From contig JANDJZ010000888.1 of assembly GCA_027943245.1 (NCBI GenBank), positions 1 through 23,688 on the forward strand: a stretch of 23,688 nucleotides of DNA, in the 5' to 3' direction. The stretch's first letter is position 1; the number at the start of each line of letters is the position of its first letter. The translations under genes and the position numbers were made by a program. Shown one piece after another: positions 9,440 to 19,100 of the stretch. Origin of the DNA: Acanthamoeba sp. SK_2022b. Its lineage: Eukaryota; Discosea; Longamoebia; Acanthamoebidae. The notes beneath the pieces are model-generated. The model searched no databases, was not told where the DNA came from, and saw nothing but the letters and a program-made list of their open reading frames with translations.

Positions 9440-10404
9440 ATGTATGGGTGGGAGCAAAGAGGACACGTACTGAGTTGAGCTTGTTGCGGATGGCAAGCAG
9501 CGTGCTCTGCGCCGAGCCGGTGGGCTGCGCCGACTCTTGGGTTCGGAGCCGCTTGTGTCGTCGGTCGTGAGCCGTCGACGGCACGCTTGCGCTCCCCGTG
9601 GCCGTCGGCGCCGTCGAGGTCGAGATCGACGTCGGCGCGGTGAGGAACGACGCGGGCAGCGGACGCTTGGGCTCCCTGTGCTGCGCGCCTCCGGTCGTGC
9701 CTGGCCACGGCGACAGGGAGTGAGCATGGGACCTCGCTCGCGCGAGCGATGTGGGCTTCGACCATACCTCGCACGCGGGTGAGGACCTCCGTGCGGCGCT
9801 GTTCGAGCTTCCGTCGGGTGTCCTCGAGCGTCTCGAACTCGGGCGCGTAGGTGACGTGTAGAATGGCGCCCATGAAGTTGTGGTCATCGCACTTGATCTT
9901 GGCTCGCCTGTCCCCGCGCGCCAACAGTGAGCGTGAGGCTGGGAGGGTGAGGCGACCACGGTTGGGCGGCACCTGGCGTCGGACAGCTGGGCAAAGGTGA
10001 GTAGGTAGACCTCGGTGAACTGCTCGCGAGGCAGCTCCTCCTCGCCAATGGCTCTGCACCTGTCGGGGCGTGCACAGGCTGCCATCAACACGCTGGCCGT
10101 GTATGAGATGCACGAAAGTGGGGGGTCACGTACTCCTCGACGTGGCCATGAGCAGAGAAGAGCGCGAGGAGACTCTCCTGCACGCCTAGCGCCGGCACGT
10201 TCTGCACCAGCACGTACCTGACACACAGCACAACATCTAATCAACAACAAACATTCACTCGGCGGATACGTTACGATGGTGGTGATTAAATCCTCACCGC
10301 GACTCCTTGGCGACTGAAAAGGCCTTCACCGCCTTTGGCGACCGACCGCGCCTATACGCTGCTCTCGTCTCACTCTCCTCCCGCCCGCGCACATGCTTTT
10401 CCAT
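9300..10404 (-). CDS. RBM48: RBM48, minor-spliceosome RNA-binding protein
   Basis: Six exons (10404-10298, 10217-10134, 10059-9973, 9907-9768, 9700-9471, 9344-9300) give 230 residues with every phase matching. RBM48 contains one RRM and works with ARMC7 in splicing of U12-type introns in plants and animals. Family marks seen here: the basic leader ETRAAYRRGRSPKAVKAF; the strand YVLVQNVPALGVQESL; FTEVYLLTFAQLSDA; and the diagnostic end of the RRM, MGAILHVTYAPEFETLEDT followed by a basic helix. A linker rich in Pro, Ser and Thr leads to TLLAIRNKLNS, matching the conserved C-terminal helix, and a basic tail SARRPRRK. The human protein is longer mainly in the linker. The start codon lies 105 bp from the stop of the receptor kinase upstream. 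Nuclear location is inferred from the family. Confidence 0.9.
9386..9437. repeat. (CA)n dinucleotide tract in an RBM48 intron
   Basis: About 26 dinucleotides lie in the middle of the last RBM48 intron (9345-9470). The sense strand reads (TG)n. The tract is about 33 nt from the donor GTACGT and about 40 nt from the acceptor. Confidence 0.95.
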
Positions 10405-10509
10405 CTAAATCAAACGCAAAATGAAACTCGACTCTCCAACCTAAAGAAATCTTATGTTCAAAACGGTTTTGTATAGCACAGAGTGGCAGGGAACGCCACG
10501 CAGGTCCCC
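10405..10509. promoter_or_regulatory. Very short tandem intergenic gap with a palindrome
   Basis: These 105 bp must hold both the 3' end of the receptor kinase transcript and the RBM48 promoter or leader. A perfect 6+1+6 palindrome, caaaacggttttg, lies at 10459-10471 and could be a protein-binding site. This role is only an inference. Confidence 0.45.
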
Positions 10510-13500
10510 CTAGACGAGGCTGACCTCGCCCGAGCCAGTGCCGTCAAGCCAGCTCTCGACGGTGTGGCAGACCTGCTCGGCGCTGGGTCGCTTGTGGGGC
10601 TTGCGATGCCAGCAGGCCGCCATGAGCGCAACGTAGGATTTGGGCGCGTTGGCTGGCACCGGCGGTCGCTTGCCCTCGACGATGTCGACGGCCGTCTTGG
10701 CCAGGTTCTCGCCGGCAAACGGCAGCTTGCGTGTGGCGACCTCCCACATCACCATCCCCAGCGAGTACAGGTCAGCTTTCTCGGTGTAGCGCTCGCGCAT
10801 GACCACCTCGGGCGCGATCCACGCTGGCGTGCCGCAGCGGGTCATCGTCGCGTTTTCCTGCTTCATGCGGGCCAGCCCAAAGTCGGCGATCTTGGCATTC
10901 CACGATTCGTCGATCAAGATGTTGGACGACTTGAGGTCTCGGTGCAGGATGGGCGGCTGCTGGGCGTGGAGGTAGGCCAGGCCCAGCGCCACACCCTTGA
11001 CGATGCCGAGCCGCGTGGCCCACGACAGCTTGGTCGACCCGTCGGCGAGCACGTCGCGCAGCGAGCCCTTGGGAATCCACTCGGTCACGATGCACACGTT
11101 GGGCGACCGCACGCAGGCGCCGATGAACAGCACCACGTGCGGATGGCGGAGCTCGGCCAGCATGGCGGCCTCCTCGCGGAACCTCAGCATTGTGTCCTCG
11201 TCCAGCCGCTGCTTGACGAACCGCTTCACCGCCACGTCGACGCCCTTCCAGCGGCCCTGCGACACGAAGCCGTAGCTGCCCTGCCCCACGTGCGTGTCCT
11301 GTATGGACAGGTCCTCGAACGGGATGATCCATCGACAGGCGTTGGAGCCTCCGATGTAGGCCGACTCGTCGGGACGCGCCAGCAAGCGAGGTCGCCGCGA
11401 CGACGACTGATCGCCATCTATCGAGGACGAGCTGTGGGTCCCGCTCTTGGAGTGAGAGGTGGTCCCGCTGCGCGTGTTGTGGCTGGCCTGCTCCCAGCCC
11501 TGGAAGCGGTCCTCGAGCCCGGTGAGCCGCATGTCGAGCACGCCGACCTCGACGAGCGAGCCGCCGTTGGCCAGCGCGACCTCGACGGCGCCCACCTGCT
11601 GGAATCGATGACGACCGTAGAGCTTTTGGTCGACAGCGAGGCTGACGTCGGCATCTTCCTCGCCGCTTCCGATGGCAGTGACTGTGGCTTCGACGGCCGA
11701 GACCACTGCGTCGGACACGAGCACGTGGCCGCCCTCGGCGCGCAGGGTGAGCTCCGTGGCGACCTTGACCGCGCTGCCAAAGTACTCGAAGCGATTGGAC
11801 ATCGGGTCGCGCGTGCGCGAGATCGGGCCGTGGTGGACCCCCATGCGCACGCGCAGTCCCCGGTAGAGCACGCCGTCGGCCACACCACCGATCTCCTCGC
11901 GCGCGTAAAGCACACCGAGCAGGGCCTTGGGCCACTCGAGCGCGAGCAGCTCGCGCTGCACCTCATCGCACCAGCGCAACGCGTCGATCGCTCGTGCGAA
12001 CACGAAGCAGAAGTAGCCCTCGCCGCCCGCGGCGGCGTTGTGCTTGAGGAAGACCGACTCGTAGCCGCGGTGCTGCTTGAGCAGGCGGCGCAGCAGGTCG
12101 TTATGCATGGCGACCGCTTCGCGCATGGCCTGCGGCTCGGCCTCCCACATTTGGGCGGCGTGGGCCACGTCGGTGAACACGACCGTCAGAGGCTCGTCTG
12201 CGCCGGGGGCCGGGGGCTGGGCGACCCCGTGGCGCCGGTGGGTTCGCTGGCCGGCCTCTCCAGCCTGTTGGTGGGCCGAGCCGGCGCTCTTGGACGACAC
12301 GCGTGAAGACGACGACGACGCCCCGCTGCCGGCCGACTGCTTGGCGTAGAATGAACTGCTGCCCGGCCCGAAGTAGGTCGACGACGACGACGAGCCGCTG
12401 GTCATGGAGGTGTTGTCCGGCCCCATGCCGTCGGACATGGCCGACATGCGCGACATGACCTCGAGGAATGAGGGCCGCACGGCCGGGTCCTGGTGCCAGC
12501 ACTCGGCCATGAGGCCCTCGAACTCGGGGTGGGCCTGCGCCCCGCCGGACTGGAGGTCGGAGGGCCGGAGGCCGTCGCGGATGACCCCGACGGCGATCGC
12601 CGCCGTGCTCACGCCGGCGTAGGGCTGGTCGCGCGTCAGCAGCTCCCACATGATGATACCGAAGCTGTAGACCTGTGCACACAAGTAGGGTCACGTAGGA
12701 GCGTGTGAGCGCAAGCGGGACCGCGGCAAAGACAACAGCAGAGAACGTGAGGAAGGGAGCGCACGTCGGCCTGGACGTAGTCGACATCGAGGCGGTCCTC
12801 GAGCACTTCGGGGGCCGTCCAGTGGATGGTGCCTGTTTTTATTTTTATATAAAAAAAAATTAAAAAGTTTTAAACGAGATGGTCTGCGAATGGAGATTGT
12901 TACCTTGAACTTCGTCGCCGCCGGCCCGCTTCAGGTCGGCCTTGAACTTGGTGAGACCAAAGTCGCTCACCTTGAGGTTCCACTTGTTGTCGAGCAGTAG
13001 GTTGAGCGACTTGAGGTCGCGGTGCACGATGCCCGACGAGTGGAGGAAGTGCATGCCCTTGGCCGCCTGGTAGGCCATCTTGAGGCACAGCGGCATCGGG
13101 ATCAGCGGCACCAGCTCGTTGTGCAGCAACTGTTGACCGCCCCATCAATCCCGGCGCACAGTCAGCCAATGCTTGCGCTCAACACAATCACACGCCCCAC
13201 ACAGACAGATAGAATGACAGCGAAGAAACGCACGTCGTAGAGTGACCCGAGTTCCATGAGCTCCATGACGATGCACATCTTGGGTGGCTTGGTGCTGGCG
13301 GCCATGAAGAGCACGACGTTGGGATGCCGCAGGGCGGTCATGACGCTCACCTCCTGCTTGAAGTTGTCCCACGCGGCCTTGCCCGTGTTGTGCGCAGACA
13401 CGATCTTGACCGCCACGTCGGTGCCCTTCCACACGGCGCGGTGGACCTCGCCAAAGCCGCCGGCCCCGAGCTGCGAGCCCATCTCGAGCTCGGCCATGTC

Positions 13501-15590
13501 GATCTCCCAGCTGTTGTGCTCGCGCCGGCGTCGAAGGCGCGCGATGACGATGACCGCCAGCACGATGAACAAGAGGAGCGCGGCGACGGGCAGCGACACG
13601 CCCAGCGCGATGCCGAGCGTGGTGTTTGACGAGTCGGACGAGGCGGCGGCCGTGAGGTTGGACGACGCGCACAGGCGATCGCTGGCCGTGCCGGCCACGG
13701 TACACTGACACTCGCCTCCCACACACACGCCGTTGTTGTTACACACGGAGCCGTCGGCGGCGAGACACGCACGGCGCGTGGCCGTGGTGACGGTGATGCG
13801 GCCGACCTCGACCGACGTGATGTTCTGGGAGAGGGCGGCGAGCAGGACGGCGTTCATGTTGTCCCCGTTCTTGAAGAGGCGCGTGGAGTTGTCCCGGATC
13901 ATGGTGTAGTCGTCGCCGCCGTAGATCACCAGCCAGTCGAACGACGAGACGTTGTAGACGGCGTTCATGTCCAGGCGCGCCCACTGGCCGGGGGTGGCCT
14001 CGACCTCGACGTCGACCACGCGGTAGCCCACCTCCTCGTTCGGATTCCACGAATACCGCAGCCCCGAGACCTGCATGAAGCGGCCGGCGCCGTTGTTGAC
14101 GTCCCTTGACGGGTCGGTGGCCAGCGAGAGTCCGTTCTCGAGCGCCGCGAACACGTAGCGGCCGGCGAGCTGGTAGGTGTATAGCTCCGAGTTGCTGCCG
14201 AACGGGAAGGCCGTCTGCTGCATGCCGAGCGTGACCGGCCCGCGCGAGAAGCTTCCTCGAATAGAGCCACCGTTGTTGAAGGCGATCTGCACGTTGCCGC
14301 CCCAGGTCCGCGCAGCGAACGTGCGCACGGCGTCGCCCATCCAGTCGCCGATGGCGCACTCGGAGAAGAGGCAGTTGGTCTCGAAGCCCAGGTCGATCCC
14401 GGCCCAGCCGACCGTCTGCGAGAAGTTGGCCTGGAGCTGCGCGTAGTTGGCCAGCAGCTGCGCCTGCACGCCGGCGTCGGCCACCACCGACTCGTCCATG
14501 AGGAGGGCGTCGCCGGCCCACGACGTGACGACGCCATAGTCGTCGAACTCGACGTCGAGCACGCCGATGAGTTGTCCGTAGGTACCGGACGACACGACCA
14601 GCACGGGCTGCTCCCACGACGTGTTGCGCACGATGGGGTAGGGCCCGACGGCGCTCGCCCGAACGCCGGAGAGGTCGTTGGCCTGCAGCTGCGTGGGCAC
14701 GATGAGGATGTCGATGCCGGGCACCGTTGTCAGGACGAGCTCGGCCGTGGCGTTGCTGCTCACCGAGGCCACGATCTTGTCGGCGCCCTTGTTGATGAGC
14801 GCCATCACGGCCACGGCCAGCGCGGCGGCCTCGTCCGTGGCGCGGATCTCCAGCGGCGTGCGGACCATCGACGCCAGGTTGTCGGCCACCGTGGCGGCGT
14901 AGCCGACGCGCTCGCCGCCGGCGAAGGACCTGAAGGCCCACTTGGCCACGTAGGTGCCGTTGGCGCGGGCGTCGGTGTTGAAGCCCTCGAGGTTGCTCAC
15001 CACGAAGCCCAGCGACGGCGCGCCGGCGGTGGCTACTCGCATGAACTCGACAACGTTCTCCACCGGCAGCACGAAGTCTTGGACCTGCAGGTGGACCAGG
15101 TCGTAGGCCAGCTCGGCGTAGTAGGAGCCCACGAGCGATGGGCCCGACACGTAGTAGTAGAGGGAGGTGGCGATGATGTTGCCGGCGTCGACCACGAGCG
15201 TGTTGGCCGACCGGGCGCGCTGGGCGTCGATCACGGTCTTCATGCGCGCCACGCCGCCGAAGCAGGCTACGTCGCCGGTGCTGGTGATGTAGGTCCCATT
15301 GATGGGCTGGCACGAGGTCGAGGAGGCATCGACAGCGCTCAACGCCGAGTAGGTGTCGGCCGTGTGTACGAGCGTGAGATTGAACCCTGCGCACCCGTGC
15401 CCCGCAAATGGAGAATTTGTAAGCAATAGGAGTTAAAATTGTCGGGTCAGATTTACACACTTATGACAAATAAGCACGCTGGGATGACATAGGCCAAGGA
15501 GGAAGACGTCGTACCAGCCGCTTGCCGAGCTGCGAAGACAGCCAGGAGGATGAAGGTGCACAGCCGAACAAGCGTTCCGACGGCCAACAT
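10510..15590 (-). CDS. Receptor with 5'-nucleotidase-like ectodomain, two TKL kinases and a degenerate cyclase domain
   Basis: Five exons (15590-15515, 15386-13234, 13129-12904, 12832-12765, 12672-10510) give 1561 residues in perfect phase. Residues 1-26 are a signal peptide. Residues 27 to about 560 follow the UshA/5'-nucleotidase layout: [11 protein letters not shown] at the start, then the C-terminal domain with [10 protein letters not shown] (about 394-403) and [11 protein letters not shown] (about 460-470). A Cys-rich EGF-like segment (about 566-587) precedes one membrane helix (about 615-642). Kinase 1 (about 655-910) has [20 protein letters not shown] and DFG. A class III cyclase-like domain (about 1004-1200) keeps FTD but has altered catalytic positions. 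Kinase 2 (about 1295-1555) has [20 protein letters not shown] and DFG. By family, it would sense an extracellular ligand, possibly a nucleotide, and phosphorylate Ser/Thr inside the cell; ligand and targets are unknown. Ser-rich linkers separate the inner domains. The upstream ATG at 15668 is possible, but 15590 gives the better signal peptide. Confidence 0.9.
12833..12903 (-). other. AT-rich intron in the kinase 1 activation segment
   Basis: This 71-nt intron separates the exon ending GGDEVQ from [11 protein letters not shown], inside the activation segment of kinase 1. About half of it is A/T runs, in sharp contrast to the GC-rich exons. Donor GTAACA and acceptor AAAACAG fit, and the phase-1 junction recreates Gly. 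Confidence 0.85.
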
Positions 15591-16153
15591 GCTCCCGTCT
15601 ATCTGGGAAACCGACCCGATCGCAACGTTGTTTGGGGTCAGCCACACGACCAAGACAACAACTGCCACAGAAATGGTAGGTACCTGGTGCGATGGTTGGG
15701 CGGCGTTGCTTATTTGTTCGGTGGCTGGCGATACACAATGGCGAAACGACCAAACGCGCCGGCAGACTGCCTTACCCCAACATGTTCCGGGGACGCCATC
15801 TCAGCCGTCATTCCCCGTTGGCGGAACGCGCGATCTCTCCGCGCTGCGATTGGTGGCTGGCGGATCGGCTGACGCGGTTTCCCATCCCGGAACAACAACG
15901 GTTCGGGTACAGCACCCGATTTGGACATGCCCACCAGGTGAGCTGCCCCGCTGGGAAGATGACCTTCCTTGTTGTTGACGTTTGTTGTGATGCCAACGGG
16001 ACCGCCGCGGCTCCGGCGGAGACCTTCCATGACACAACAACCGAACCCGCAGAAGGGGGGCAGAACAGATCAGAGCCAGAGACCGAGCAGCTTGCGCGCG
16101 TGTGGTTGTGGTCTAGTTCGAGGTTGGTTTGAATATGAAGTGCACACAGCTTT
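15591..16153. promoter_or_regulatory. Upstream region of the receptor gene / 3' flank of the DYRK-like gene
   Basis: This 563-bp gap lies between two minus-strand genes. Several open frames cross it on both strands, up to 146 codons on plus, but none resembles a protein family, shows consistent third-position bias or is joined by good splice sites. I treat it as the promoter and leader of the receptor gene plus the 3' end of the kinase gene. Confidence 0.5.
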
Positions 16154-19100
16154 TTAGTTGTTGCCGTTGTCTCGTTGGGCGGCGGGCCGCAATGGGTTTG
16201 ACCGGCCGAGACGGCGGGGCGCGGCGGACTTGCGCCCCGACCGCTTCTTGGGCGACGCCACCGCCTGGCCCGCAGTCGCGGCCTGCGCCTCGTCGCCGTC
16301 CTTGCTGCCGTCCTCCTCCCCGCTCTGGCCGTCCTCGGCCAGGTCGTCCTCGCCTTGGCCGGCCGCCGTTGCCGCGCTGCGTCGCCGCTTTTTGTTCGCC
16401 GCCTCGCCCCGGCCGTTGTCGCGCCGCTCTCTTCTTCGCTTGGCGTCGGCCGACACACGGCCTTCGATCAACAGGATGGCGTCGTCGTCGTCGTCACCAT
16501 CGTCATCGTCATCGTCATCGTCTTCGTGACCCGCCTCGGGCACGGCCAGCATCGATGACGCTGACGACAATGGCGCCGCCGACTTCGAGACCGACGGCGA
16601 TGAGGTGCGGCTAGTCGTCGTCGTCGTCATCGATGATGGCGACGACCGCAGGGTGGCCGAGGCCGAGGTCGCCACCGGCACGAAGCGGCCCGACGGGGTG
16701 ACCAGCGAGGCCAGCGGCGAGTGCTTGAGCGCGGACGGCTGGTGGTGGCCTGCTGTCGACAGCTGCCGGTGAAGGAGCGCGGGCGAGGGCGAGGACCACG
16801 GCGACGACGGCGAGAGCGGCGACGACGTCTGGCCTTCGTTCTGGTGGAGCGTCAGCGACGGCGGCGGCTGTTGCTGCGGTTGGCCGTCGCCCAGGCCGGA
16901 CAACACGTCGTCCGCGAGCCGTCGGACGGCGTGTTGTCTTCGTGCAGACGACGACGGCGACGGCGACGAAGCGTGGGCGGCCTTCCACTGGGCGACCTCC
17001 TCGCTGTGTCGCTGCCGCGCGGCCTCGAGCTCGGCCCGGTCGCGGGACAGCTCGCGCGCGTCGTGCTGGCGCTGCTCGAGCTCGCGCATCTGGCTAGCCT
17101 TGAGGTGCTGGAGCTTGTCCTCGACATCTCTCTTGCGACGGTCCATGGCGGCCACCGCGGCGTCTAGCCGCTCGCGCTGCTCCCTGTCGAACGCCGCCCG
17201 ACTCCGCTCGAGCCCCGCCTGCAGATCGGCCAGCCGCGCGCGTTCGACTTGGTTGTCTCTTTCGTTCTTTTCGGCTTCGCTCTTCATCTTGGCGAGACGG
17301 GCCTCTTCGTCCTTGGCCGTCTTCCGCGCCTCGTCGACCTCGATCCGCTGTCGCGTCAATCGCTCGGCCTCGCGCGACAGTCGCGCGCTCTCCTCGGCCA
17401 CGCGCTTCCGCTCCGCCTCCACCGCGGCCTTGGCCCGCGCGACCTCGTCACGCTCGGCGCGCCGCTCCTCCTCCAACGCGGCCCTGCTCCGCTCGAGCTT
17501 CGCCTGCGCCTTGGCCAAACGCGCTCGCTCGTGCTCGGCGTCGCTCTTTTGTCGTGCGGCCTCGGCCTCCAGCTCCGCCCTGCGCCGCTCGACCTCTCCT
17601 TCGAACGCCGCCCTGTCTCTGTCGAGCTCGGCCTGCAGCTGAGCCAGGCGCGCGCGCTCGTCTTCGTTCGCCTGCGCGTTCCTCTCGGCCTCGCTCATCA
17701 GCTCGGCCAGCCGCGCCTCCTTGTCCTTGATGGCGGTCCACGCCTGGTTGACGTCCGCGCGCTTCTTGCCCAGCTTCCCGCGCTCCTCGCCGAGACGCTG
17801 CCGCTCGGCCTGGAGCTGGGCCTGCGCGCGCTCGACCTCCTCGCTCTCGCCGTGGAGCCGGTCCCGTTCGTCCCGCATCTCTTCGTCGAACGCCGCCTGG
17901 CTCTGTTCGAGCTCGGCCCGCGCCTTGGCCAGCCGCGCGCGTTCGTCTTCGTTCTCTCTTTCGCTCTTTTCGAGTTGGCTCTTGGCCTTGGCCAACTGCG
18001 CCTCCTTGTCCCTGATGACGCTCCGCTCGCTGTCGACCCGCACGCGGTCCCGGGCCAGGCTCTCGCCCTCCCGGGCCAGGCGCACGCGCTGCTCCTGCAC
18101 GCTCTGTCGCTCGACCTCGAGCGCTCCCGTCGCTTCAGCCAGTCGCCGGCCTTCGCTCGCGAGCTCGCGCTTGGCCCCGCGCTGGCGCTCCCGCTCCAGG
18201 AAGACGTCCCTTCGCGCACTGTCGACGAGAATTCGGTCGTTGTCGACCTGCTGGCGCAGTGCCGCGATCTGCCTCTCCTCGTCCTCCAATCGCGCGCGCT
18301 GCTCGTCGGCGCGCCGTCGCGCATCGTCGACGGCTCGCTCGCGTTCGGCCAAAAGGAGATCGCGCTCGTTGGCCTCCATGTCCACGATCTGCTGGCGCTG
18401 CGTGAGCTTGTTCGGGCTCAGCCGCGACTGGCTGGTCCGCTCGTGCTGATCCAGCTCCATCTTCACGGCCGCCAGCTCGGCCGCCTCGTCATGCAGCGCC
18501 TCATTCGACGGCACCAATTTGGCAGCTGTCCCACAACAAATTAGTAAATTAGTAAATAAATAAATAAATATTAAAATGTATAAAAGCTGTTATTATTATT
18601 ATTATTATTTTCGTTTCACGTACCGTCATTGAGCGCAGGAAAGACGCCCTTGAAGGGGAAGAAGGGGACCAGAAAGCGGTGGAACAGAGCCTACAACCGT
18701 AATAGATACGTAACAACGAAACGCGTTACGAAACGCATGAGCGACTGAAGATGAAAACAGTGGCGAGAGGGGGCGCGACAGACGAACCTCTTGAGGAGTG
18801 TATCGTCGCTTGGGGTCGTAGATGAGAAACTGCGTGAGGAAGTCGGCAAAAATGAAGTCGTTGGTGCGCATCTGCTTCACCAGTCGTCGCAGGGTGATGT
18901 CAACCTGCTTGTGTCGGATCTCGCGCTCGCGCTCCTTTGCTCGCATCCACTTGAGCTCCGCCGCCGAGCACGAAGATTCGCCGCCGCCTTCGCTCTTTCG
19001 TTCGCTTTCGTTTTCGCTTTCGCTTTCGCTGGACTCGGCCGACGTGCATCGGAAGGGGGCGAGCAGGCGGAGGTGGGCGACGGGAACGAGCCCTTCCTTT

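Noticed and set aside
10483..12306. 607-codon open frame on the plus strand
   Set aside because: It is the antisense shadow of the last receptor exon, which encodes recognisable cyclase and kinase motifs. GC-rich coding DNA leaves long open antisense frames.
13500..15390. Active secreted 5'-nucleotidase
   Set aside because: The metal-binding signatures are changed, and the frame continues through a membrane helix into a kinase.
14572..15429. 285-codon His/Gly/Val-rich frame on the plus strand
   Set aside because: Antisense of the receptor ectodomain exon, with no family resemblance.
15692..16132. 146-codon plus-strand frame between two genes
   Set aside because: No family resemblance, no splice support, and overlapping open frames on the other strand are equally long.
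17249..18544. 431-codon Leu/Arg-rich frame on the plus strand
   Set aside because: Antisense of the coiled-coil exon. Its Leu-rich composition mirrors the GAG/CGC codons of the true frame, and no domain is seen.
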